Source: Stenotrophomonas sp046736075 (lineage in GTDB: Bacteria; Pseudomonadota; Gammaproteobacteria; Xanthomonadales; Xanthomonadaceae). From it: DNA of 64,000 nt. The stretch is taken from positions 2,976,001-3,040,000 of the forward strand of contig NZ_CP177163.1 of assembly GCF_046736075.1 (NCBI RefSeq), given 5' to 3'. A program made the position numbers and the translations under genes. Of the stretch, positions 34,427 through 40,687 are shown piece after piece; within the stretch, counting starts at the first letter, position 1; every line of letters begins with the position of its first letter. The notes beneath the pieces are model-generated. The model had not been told where the DNA came from and did no database searches. It worked only from the letters and a program-made list of their open reading frames with translations.

Positions 34427-35521
34427 ATGACCGTTGCCATGACCGACTTCTCCGCGCTGGACCACCTGCACATGGCGCACGCCCTGCGCCTGGCCGAGCG
34501 TGCCGCCTATACGGCGCGGCCGAACCCGATGGTGGGCTGCGTGATCGCGCAGGGTGCCGACGTGGTGGGCGAGGGCTGGCATCAGCGCACCGGCGGCCCG
34601 CACGCGGAAGTGTTCGCGCTGCGCCAGGCAGGTGAGCGTGCACGCGGGGCCACCGCGTACGTCACCCTGGAGCCCTGCGCCCACTACGGCCGCACGCCGC
34701 CGTGCGCACTGGCGCTGATCGAGGCGGGTGTTGGCCGTGTGGTGGCGGCGATGCGCGATCCGTTCCCGAAGGTCGACGGCGGTGGGTTCGATCTGCTGCG
34801 CGCGGCTGGCATCGAGGTCGCCGAAGGGCTGATGGCCACGCAGGCACGCGAACTCAACCACGGTTTCCTGTCGCGCATCGAGCGCGGTCGCCCGTGGCTG
34901 CGGGTCAAGCTGGCCGCCAGCCTGGACGGGCGTACGGCAATGGCCGACGGCAGCTCCAAGTGGATCACCGGTGCCGCCGCGCGCGAGGACGTACAGCACT
35001 GGCGCGCGCGCGCCGGTGCGATCCTGACCGGCGCCGGCACGGTGCTGGCCGACGACCCGATGCTCACCGTGCGGCTGGCCGACACCGACGTGGTGCCGCC
35101 GCTGCGCGTGGTGCTGGACGCTCGCCTGCGGTCGCTGGAATGCGCGCGCGTACGCGAGGGCGGGGCACCCACGCTGTATCTGCACGACGCTGCGGTGAGC
35201 CCGCCCGACGCCGCCGATGCCGCATTCGCCAGCGTGCCCAGCCGCGACGGCCGCCTCGACCTCGCGGCGGTCCTGGGGCTGCTCGCCGATCGCGGCATCA
35301 ACGAGGTGCATACCGAAGCCGGCGCCACCCTCTCCGGCGCACTGATGCAGGCCGGCCTGGCCGACGAACTGCTGCTTTACCAGGCGCCGATCCTGCTCGG
35401 CGAACACGGCCTGCCGCTGCTGTCCGGGCTGGGCATCCATGCGATGGACCAGCAGCGCCGCCTGCGCGTGATCGACCAGCGCCTGCTCGGCAACGACCTG
35501 CGCCTGCTGCTGCGGCAGTGA
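34427..35521 (+). CDS. ribD: Riboflavin biosynthesis deaminase/reductase RibD
   Basis: The product has 364 residues from the ATG at 34427. A second in-frame ATG at 34439 is equally possible, since neither has a good Shine-Dalgarno. It has an N-terminal cytidine-deaminase-like zinc domain (GGPHAEVFAL...LEPCAHYGRTPPC) and a C-terminal reductase domain (PWLRVKLAASLDGRTAMADGSSKWITG...RAGAILTGAGTVLADDPMLTVR). It deaminates and then reduces the pyrimidine product of GTP cyclohydrolase II. It lies outside the FMN-riboswitch operon that follows and is separated from it by a gene on the other strand. Confidence 0.95.
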   Translation: MTVAMTDFSALDHLHMAHALRLAERAAYTARPNPMVGCVIAQGADVVGEGWHQRTGGPHAEVFALRQAGERARGATAYVTLEPCAHYGRTPPCALALIEAGVGRVVAAMRDPFPKVDGGGFDLLRAAGIEVAEGLMATQARELNHGFLSRIERGRPWLRVKLAASLDGRTAMADGSSKWITGAAAREDVQHWRARAGAILTGAGTVLADDPMLTVRLADTDVVPPLRVVLDARLRSLECARVREGGAPTLYLHDAAVSPPDAADAAFASVPSRDGRLDLAAVLGLLADRGINEVHTEAGATLSGALMQAGLADELLLYQAPILLGEHGLPLLSGLGIHAMDQQRRLRVIDQRLLGNDLRLLLRQ

Positions 35522-35545
35522 GGGGCGCGCACGCGCGCGCCAGCC

Positions 35546-35575
35546 AAAAAAAACGGGCCCCTTTCGGGACCCGTT
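35546..35575 (-). terminator. Rho-independent terminator of the Ax21-like gene
   Basis: Read on the minus strand, a stem AACGGGTCCC/GGGCCCGTT with a short loop is followed by eight T residues, 33 bases after the stop. It is the best canonical terminator in the window and may also stop ribD transcription in the other direction. Confidence 0.85.
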
Positions 35576-35608
35576 CGATCATGGCGCGGCACGGATGCCG
35601 CCGCCCGA

Positions 35609-36232
35609 TCAGAAACTTGCGCGCACGCCCACCGAGTACTGGGTGACGTCTTCATAGGCCTGCACTTCACCGACCAGGCCCCAGGCCTTGGTGAAGTTGA
35701 CCTGGCCGCCGAGGGTGCCGATCCAGGTGCCATCCATGTCGCTGCCGTCCAGGTAGCCGGCCTTCAGCCAGGCTTCGGTGCGCGGCGAGGGCTTGCCACG
35801 CACGCCCATGCTGGCGCGGCCGCCATTGGTGTGGTCCTTCTCGCGCACGGTGCCGAAGCCGTCGTAGGTCGACTTGGCTTCCACGTTCTGGCGCACCCAG
35901 GCGATGTCGGCGGTGAAGTCGACGCGGTCGCTCATCGGCATGTGGTAACCGATACCCAGTTCCGGCTGGTTCAGTTCCAGCTTCAGGCTGCCGTCGGCGT
36001 AGTTGTACTTCTTGGAGACCGTGGACCACGCGCCGAAGACATGCACCTGCTCGGCGATCGCGAACGAGCCGCGGATATAGCCGCCGTCCACCTTCGGATC
36101 GTTCAGGTAATCGTCGTTGACCTGGATCTGGGTCCAGCCAGCTTCGGCGTAGGTGTAGCTCAGGCCGTCCGCAGCCGTGGCGGCGAACGGGGTGGCAGCC
36201 AGCAGGGCGGCCAGAATCAGGGTCTTGCGCAT
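35609..36232 (-). CDS. Ax21-like outer-membrane beta-barrel protein
   Basis: The product has 207 residues with GAGGA eight bases before the ATG and a signal peptide (MRKTLILAALLAATPFAATA). The mature protein opens ADGLSYTYAEAGWTQIQVND, matching the style of Ax21/Omp1X N-termini of Xanthomonas and Stenotrophomonas (LSYNY.EGGY). Alternating beta strands run to the terminal Phe (YSVGVRASF), the BAM recognition end. Ax21 proteins are small outer-membrane or vesicle proteins, and claims of a signalling role are disputed. The gene sits between ribD and the rib operon on the opposite strand with its own terminator. Confidence 0.72.
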   Translation of the reverse strand: MRKTLILAALLAATPFAATAADGLSYTYAEAGWTQIQVNDDYLNDPKVDGGYIRGSFAIAEQVHVFGAWSTVSKKYNYADGSLKLELNQPELGIGYHMPMSDRVDFTADIAWVRQNVEAKSTYDGFGTVREKDHTNGGRASMGVRGKPSPRTEAWLKAGYLDGSDMDGTWIGTLGGQVNFTKAWGLVGEVQAYEDVTQYSVGVRASF

Positions 36233-36363
36233 GGATGGGTCCTCACGGGTGGTGATATCCGTTTCAGCCGGCGCCTTCTTGGCAGCGGCAGGAGCGACGT
36301 CGTGTCGCGCGGCGCGGATATTAACAAGTTTTTTACAGAAAGCGAGCGCTCAGCCTTCGCTGC

Positions 36364-36369
36364 TACAAT
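36364..36369 (+). promoter_or_regulatory. -10 element of the riboflavin operon
   Basis: TACAAT stands about 28 bases before the riboswitch P1 stem, so transcription would start just ahead of the aptamer. No clear -35 hexamer is seen. Confidence 0.5.
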
Positions 36370-36396
36370 GCGCGGGCCGGTTCGCCGGTACACAAA

Positions 36397-36534
36397 CGTC
36401 TTCAGGGCGGGGTGCGATTCCCCACCGGCGGTAGGTGCGCAAGCACGAGCCCGCGAGCGCTTCCAGTCCGCTGGAAGGTCAGCAGATCCGGTCGGATGCC
36501 GGAGCCGACGGTATAGTCCGGATGAAAGAAGACG
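36397..36534 (+). ncRNA. FMN riboswitch (RFN element)
   Basis: The P1 stem pairs CGTCTTC (36397-36403) with GAAGACG (36528-36534). The core segments are all present in order: TTCAGGGCGGGG, ATTCCCCACCGGCGGTA, GAGCCCGCGAGC, GGTCAGCAGATCCGGT, 'GGAGCCGACGGTATAGTCCGGATG'-type end. The aptamer binds FMN and lowers expression of the genes behind it. Here these are ribE-ribBA-ribH, and by proximity nusB and thiL. ribD, upstream and separated by an opposing gene, is not under it. Confidence 0.95.
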
Positions 36535-36540
36535 GTGCTA

Positions 36541-36560
36541 CAGGGCCTTTACCGGCCCTG
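36541..36560 (+). promoter_or_regulatory. Hairpin of the riboswitch expression platform
   Basis: CAGGGCC-TTTACC-GGCCCTG forms a perfect 7-bp stem six bases after the aptamer. There is no T-run directly after it; TTTTT occurs about 24 bases later, after GCGGCG. It probably belongs to a switching hairpin that affects elongation or the ribE ribosome site at 36604-36607. Confidence 0.5.
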
Positions 36561-36615
36561 CGCCCGCCTGTTTGCCTTGCGGCGTTTTTCGCTCACTTTT
36601 CGCGGAGAACGTTAC

Positions 36616-37212
36616 TTGTTTACTGGAATCATCGAAGGCGTCGGCCATGTGGCCGCACGCGAGACCCTCGGCGGCGACGTCCGCTTCACCTTCAACGTCG
36701 GCAGCCTGCCGTTCGACGCCGTGCAGCTCGGTGAGAGCATCGCCATCAACGGCGTGTGCCTGACCGTGATCGCGTTCGACGCCACCACCTTCCAGGCCGA
36801 CGCATCCACCGAAACGCTCGGCCTGACCACGCTCGGCCAGCTCGCCGATGGCGCGGTGATCAACCTTGAACGCGCGATGCGCCCGACCGACCGCCTTGGC
36901 GGCCACCTGGTCAGCGGCCATGTCGATGGCCTGGGCCAGGTGCTGTCCATCCACGACGATGCGCGCGCCCAGCGCTGGCGCTTTGCCGCGCCGGCCGCGC
37001 TGCTGCGCTACATCGCCAGGAAGGGGTCGATCTGCGTGGACGGGGTCAGCCTGACCGTCAACGACGTGGACGACACCGGCTTCGAGGTCGCGCTGATCCC
37101 GCATACCGTCGCCCATACCGCCTTCGCCGCCACCGGCGTGGGCAGCGCGGTCAATCTGGAAATCGACCTGGTCGCCCGTTATGTGGAAAAGCTGATCGGA
37201 GCCCGCGCATGA
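36616..37212 (+). CDS. ribE: Riboflavin synthase
   Basis: The start is the TTG giving (M)FTGIIEGVGHVA, the invariant riboflavin synthase N-terminus, with GGAG eight bases before. The earlier ATG would run into the riboswitch platform. The 198-residue product shows the family's internal duplication: two lumazine-binding barrels, the first with SIAINGVCLTV and HLVSGHVDGLG, the second with SICVDGVSLTVNDV and IPHTVAHTAF. It dismutates two 6,7-dimethyl-8-ribityllumazine molecules into riboflavin. It overlaps ribBA by ATGA. The rare TTG start may help set a low level. Confidence 0.95.
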   Translation: MFTGIIEGVGHVAARETLGGDVRFTFNVGSLPFDAVQLGESIAINGVCLTVIAFDATTFQADASTETLGLTTLGQLADGAVINLERAMRPTDRLGGHLVSGHVDGLGQVLSIHDDARAQRWRFAAPAALLRYIARKGSICVDGVSLTVNDVDDTGFEVALIPHTVAHTAFAATGVGSAVNLEIDLVARYVEKLIGARA

Positions 37213-38306
37213 ACTTCGCCCCCATCCCCGAGATCCTCGAGGACATCCGCCTGGGCCGCATGGTCGTCATCGTCGATGACGAGGACCGCGAGAACGAAGG
37301 CGACCTGATCATGGCCGCCGAGCTGGTCAAGCCCTCGGACATCAACTTCATGGTCACCCACGGCCGTGGTCTGGTGTGCCTGCCGCTGACCCGCGAGCGC
37401 GCCGCCGATCTCGGTCTGGCGCCGATGGTGCAGGCCAATACCGCGCAGTTCCAGACCAACTTCACGGTGAGCATCGAGGCCGCCGAAGGTGTCACCACCG
37501 GCATCTCGGCCTACGACCGCGCGCACACCATCCGTACCGCGGTGAAACCCGATGCCAAGCCGGCCGACCTGCACCAGCCGGGCCACATCTTCCCGCTGAT
37601 CGCCCAGCCGGGCGGCGTGCTGACCCGCGCTGGCCATACCGAGGCCGGCGTGGATCTGGCCATGCTGGCCGGGTTGGAGCCGGCCGGCGTGCTGGTGGAA
37701 ATCCTCAACCCCGACGGCAGCATGGCGCGCCGTCCGGAGCTGGAGGTGTTCGCCCGCGAGCACGGCCTGAAGATGGGCTCCATCGCCGACCTGATCGCCT
37801 ACCGTCTGGCCACCGAGAAGACGGTCGAGCGCATGGACGAACGCCCGATCGACACCGAGTTCGGGCCGTTCACCCTGGTCACCTACCGCGACCGCATCGC
37901 CCACGACCTGCATTTCGCCCTGGTCCGCGGCCCGGTCGATGCCGAGCCCACCCTGGTCCGGGTACAGGTGGAAAACCCCCTGGCCGACCTGCTGCACTGG
38001 CGCCGCGACGATTTCGGCGTGGCCTCCACCGACGCCCTGCGAGCCATTGCGGCCGCCGGTCGCGGTGTGATGGTGGTGCTGTCGGCCCCGCGCGACACCA
38101 ACAGCCTGCTGGCCCGGTTGCGCCAGCAGCCGGCCCCGGTGACCCCGGGCAAGGACAAGGATGTGAGCCAGTGGCGCCGCAACGGTGCCGGCGCGCAGAT
38201 CCTGTCCGACCTCGGCCTGGGCAAGCTGCGCGTGCTCGGCACCCCGCGCCGCCAGATAGGCCTGGCCGGTTACGGCCTGGAAGTCGTCGAGACCGTCGCC
38301 CCCTGA
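37209..38306 (+). CDS. ribB: 3,4-dihydroxy-2-butanone-4-phosphate synthase with degenerate GTP cyclohydrolase II-like domain
   Basis: The product has 365 residues. The N-terminal 205 form a complete RibB domain: VDDEDRENEGDLIMAAE, THGRGLVCLPLT, EAAEGVTTGISAYDRAHTIRTA, GHIFPLIAQPGGVLTRAGHTEAGVDLA. The C-terminal 155 align in position with GTP cyclohydrolase II (FGPFTLVTYRD...HFALVRG), but the zinc-binding segment with its three Cys is absent. The equivalent region near residue 254 reads VENPLADLLHW. The first activity (ribulose-5-P to the 4-carbon unit) is expected and the second is not. A separate ribA should exist elsewhere. The gene lies within the riboswitch operon. Confidence 0.92.
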   Translation: MNFAPIPEILEDIRLGRMVVIVDDEDRENEGDLIMAAELVKPSDINFMVTHGRGLVCLPLTRERAADLGLAPMVQANTAQFQTNFTVSIEAAEGVTTGISAYDRAHTIRTAVKPDAKPADLHQPGHIFPLIAQPGGVLTRAGHTEAGVDLAMLAGLEPAGVLVEILNPDGSMARRPELEVFAREHGLKMGSIADLIAYRLATEKTVERMDERPIDTEFGPFTLVTYRDRIAHDLHFALVRGPVDAEPTLVRVQVENPLADLLHWRRDDFGVASTDALRAIAAAGRGVMVVLSAPRDTNSLLARLRQQPAPVTPGKDKDVSQWRRNGAGAQILSDLGLGKLRVLGTPRRQIGLAGYGLEVVETVAP

Positions 38307-38602
38307 CGGCCCCGCTGACGCCCACGCTGACGCGCGGTTGACGGCCCCGCTGACGCGGCGGCTGATGGCCCCGCTGACGCGTGGCTGACGGCCCCGCTGA
38401 CGCGCGGCTGACGGCCACGCTGACGCGCGGTTGACGGCCCCGCTGACGCGCGGCTGACGGCCCGCTGACGCGCGGCTGACGGCCCCGCTGACGCGCGGCT
38501 GACGGCCCTGCTGATGCGCGGCTGACGGCCCCGTTGACGCGGCGGTTGACGGCCCTGCTGACGCGCGGCTGACGGCCCCGTTGACGCGCGGCTGACGGCC
38601 CC
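38305..38602. repeat. Minisatellite of about 12 units of 22-24 bp
   Basis: Imperfect units built on CTGACGCGCGG followed by CTGACGGCCCCG repeat directly after the ribBA stop. Unit lengths vary by one or two bases, and units differ by transitions such as CTG/TTG. No open frame with gene-like features crosses it on the plus strand. The minus-strand frame is only Ser/Arg/Gly/Ala repeats. Function is unknown. Possible effects are on the ribBA-ribH mRNA or a Rho site. Confidence 0.85.
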
Positions 38603-38625
38603 GTAGAGCCGGGCTCTGCCCGGCT
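38603..38625 (+). repeat. SMAG-like GTAG element, copy 1
   Basis: It begins with GTAG and forms a stem AGCCGGGC/GCCCGGCT around TCT. This fits the S. maltophilia GTAG (SMAG) repeat family. The same sequence recurs inverted at 38688-38710. Confidence 0.7.
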
Positions 38626-38652
38626 GCTTTTCGCGCCATCCCAGACAGTCAC

Positions 38653-38710
38653 GTGAGCCGGGCTCTGCCCGGCTTCACGGTCACATCAGCCGGGCAGAGC
38701 CCGGCTCTAC
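38653..38710. repeat. SMAG-like inverted dimer
   Basis: The first stem-loop (38653-38678, GTGAGCCGGGC...GGCTTCAC) is followed after nine bases by an exact inverted copy of the 38603 element (38688-38710, ending CTCTAC). Together with copy 1 this makes three GTAG-type heads within 110 bases in the ribBA-ribH gap. Confidence 0.7.
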
Positions 38711-38719
38711 GTGGCCTGT

Positions 38720-38725
38720 TAGAAT
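38720..38725 (+). promoter_or_regulatory. Possible internal -10 element for ribH
   Basis: TAGAAT in an unusually AT-rich patch (38718-38740) lies 32 bases before the chosen ribH start. It would allow ribH-nusB-thiL to be expressed independently of the riboswitch. No -35 is recognised because the SMAG stem occupies that position. Confidence 0.4.
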
Positions 38726-38756
38726 ATTCATTCATCAAATGGACCCCACGCCGATC

Positions 38757-39224
38757 ATGAGCCACTACGAAGGCGACCTCCGGACTCCGGAAAAGGCCCG
38801 TTTCGCCATTCTCGCCAGCCGCTGGAACGCCCGCATCACCGATGTGCTGGTGGCCGGTGCGCGCAAGAGCCTGGCCGGCAACGGCATCGAGGAAGCGGCG
38901 ATCGACGTGATCCGTGTGCCGGGCGCGTGGGAACTGCCGCTGGTGGCCGCTCGCCTGGCCGCCGCGCATGAACATGCCGCCATCATCGCCCTGGGCTGCG
39001 TGGTCCGGGGCGACACCCGCCACTACGAACACGTGGCCGATGGCTGCGCCGACGGCCTGATGCGCGTGCAGCTGGATTTCGGCGTGCCGGTGCTCAATGG
39101 CGTGCTGGCGGTTGAACGGGTCGAAGATGCCGAGGCCCGCACTGGCGGCAGCCACGGCAACAAAGGTGAGGAAGCCGCACTGTCGGCGTTGGAAATGGTC
39201 AATCTTCTGGAGCAGTTGCCGTGA
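38757..39224 (+). CDS. ribH: 6,7-dimethyl-8-ribityllumazine synthase
   Basis: The product has 155 residues from MSHYEGDLRTPEKARFAILASRWN, the usual start in this lineage. An ATG 18 bases upstream lies too near the probable promoter. Motifs are SRWNARITDVLVAGA, VIRVPGAWELPLVA, IIALGCVVRGDTRHYEHVADGCADGLM, GVPVLNGVLAVERVEDAEARTGGSHGNKG. It condenses the 4-carbon unit from RibB with the RibD product, and typically assembles as a 60-mer shell. It overlaps nusB by GTGA. The distance from ribBA (450 bases of repeats) is unusual for this operon. Confidence 0.95.
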   Translation: MSHYEGDLRTPEKARFAILASRWNARITDVLVAGARKSLAGNGIEEAAIDVIRVPGAWELPLVAARLAAAHEHAAIIALGCVVRGDTRHYEHVADGCADGLMRVQLDFGVPVLNGVLAVERVEDAEARTGGSHGNKGEEAALSALEMVNLLEQLP

Positions 39225-39700
39225 ACAAGTCAAACCCGGGCAAGCCCTCCGGAAAGCCCGTGCGTCGCGATGGCATCGACCCCGTGCTGCGCTCGCGCGC
39301 GCGCCGTCGTGCCCTGCAGGCGATCTATGCCTGGCAGATCTCCGGCGGCAACGCGCAGTCGGTGGTTGCCCAGTTCGCTCATGAGCAGGCCCGTGAAATC
39401 GCCGACCTGGCGTACTTCGAGGCCCTCGTGCACGGCGTGCTCGACCACCGCAAGGACCTGGACGAGGCGCTGGACCCGTACCTGGACCGTGGCATCGAAG
39501 AAGTGGACGCCATCGAGCGCGCCGCCCTGCGCGTGGCCGCCTACGAAATGCGCTACCGCCTGGATGTGCCGTATCGCGTGGTGATCAACGAGGCCATCGA
39601 ATCGGCCAAGCGGTTCGGCTCCGAACACGGGCATACCTACGTCAATGGCGTGCTTGACCGCGCCGCCGTCGAATGGCGCAAGGTCGAAAACGGGGGCTGA
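39221..39700 (+). CDS. nusB: Transcription antitermination factor NusB
   Basis: The product has 159 residues from a GTG overlapping the ribH stop. After a basic, Pro-rich N-terminal extension of about 20 residues comes the NusB fold: RSRARRRALQAIYAWQISGG, 'YFEALVHGVLDHRKDLDEAL', 'IERAALRVAAYEMRYRLDVPYRVVINEAIESAKRFGSEHGHTYVNGVLDRAA'. NusB with NusE binds boxA RNA during rRNA transcription. The ribH-nusB-thiL order is common in proteobacteria. Confidence 0.96.
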   Translation: MNKSNPGKPSGKPVRRDGIDPVLRSRARRRALQAIYAWQISGGNAQSVVAQFAHEQAREIADLAYFEALVHGVLDHRKDLDEALDPYLDRGIEEVDAIERAALRVAAYEMRYRLDVPYRVVINEAIESAKRFGSEHGHTYVNGVLDRAAVEWRKVENGG

Positions 39701-39704
39701 CCCC

Positions 39705-40670
39705 GTGTCGCTCGCCGAATTCGCCCTGATCAACCGTATCCGCGTCCGCACCCGCGAGCGCGCGGACGTGGTGCTGGGCATCGGCGACGACGCCGCGCTG
39801 CTGCAGCCGCGGGCCGGCGAGCAGCTGGTGGTGACCGCCGACACCCTCAACAGCGGCGTGCATTTCCCCGCCGAGACGCCGGCCGGCGACATCGGCTGGA
39901 AAACCCTGGCGGTGAACCTTTCCGACCTGGCATCGATGGGCGCGCGACCGGCCTGGTGCACCTTGGCGCTGTCGCTGCCCGAGGCGACCCCGGACTGGAT
40001 CGATGCGTTCGCGGACGGCTTTTTCGCGCTGGCCGATGAACACGACATCGTGCTGATCGGGGGCGACACCACCCGTGGCCCCCTGTCACTGTCGGTGACC
40101 GCGATGGGCCAGGTGCCGGCCGGTACCGCACTGCGCCGCGATGCGGCCAAGGCCGGCGACGACATCTGGGTCAGCGGTACGCCCGGCGATGCGGCCGGCG
40201 CCCTGCGCGCGTGGCAGGCCGGTACGCTCGACGTCCGCCAGCCCCATGCCGACCCCCGATGGGAAGCCCTGCGCCTGCGCCTGGCACGGCCCACCCCGCG
40301 CGTGGCCCTGGGCCGCGCGCTGGTCGGGCTGGCGCATGCCGCCGTGGATGTGTCCGACGGTCTGATCGCCGATCTGGGCCATATCTGCGCACGCAGCGGT
40401 GTCGGCGCGCAGCTCGATGCCACGGTCCTGCCGTTGTCCGATGCCCTGCGCCATCTTTTCGCGGACGCGGAAGCACGCCAGTGCGCGCTGCGCGGCGGTG
40501 ACGATTACGAGCTGTGCTTCACCGCGCCCCCTGCGCAGCGCGATGCACTGGCGGCGCTGGCGCTGCAGCTGCAGCTGCGGCTGACCCGCATCGGCACCAT
40601 CACCGACGGGCAGGGCGTTGCCTGCGACGGAGACGATGCGGATGCGGGCGGCTACCAGCACTTCCGCTGA
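39705..40670 (+). CDS. thiL: Thiamine-monophosphate kinase
   Basis: The product has 321 residues from the GTG four bases after nusB, giving MSLAEFALINRIRVRTRERADVVLGIGDDAALL. An upstream in-frame start would lie inside nusB. Hallmarks are GIGDDAALL, VVTADTLNSGVHF, DIGWKTLAVNLSDLASMGARP, 'IGGDTTRGPLSLSVTAMG', AAVDVSDGLIADLGHI, LRGGDDYELCFT. It phosphorylates thiamine phosphate to thiamine diphosphate. It is the last gene of the riboswitch operon. The convergent autotransporter stop is only 17 bases away, with no terminator between. Confidence 0.96.
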   Translation: MSLAEFALINRIRVRTRERADVVLGIGDDAALLQPRAGEQLVVTADTLNSGVHFPAETPAGDIGWKTLAVNLSDLASMGARPAWCTLALSLPEATPDWIDAFADGFFALADEHDIVLIGGDTTRGPLSLSVTAMGQVPAGTALRRDAAKAGDDIWVSGTPGDAAGALRAWQAGTLDVRQPHADPRWEALRLRLARPTPRVALGRALVGLAHAAVDVSDGLIADLGHICARSGVGAQLDATVLPLSDALRHLFADAEARQCALRGGDDYELCFTAPPAQRDALAALALQLQLRLTRIGTITDGQGVACDGDDADAGGYQHFR

Positions 40671-40687
40671 GCGGCAGACCGCACGAC

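Noticed and set aside
36535..36615. ribE start at an upstream ATG near 36535
   Set aside because: It would place coding sequence in the riboswitch platform and add about 27 unconserved residues before FTGIIEG. The TTG at 36616 has a good ribosome site.
38305..38602. Regular repeats considered as a CRISPR array
   Set aside because: Units of 22-24 bp follow one another without unique spacers, and no cas genes are present. It is a minisatellite.
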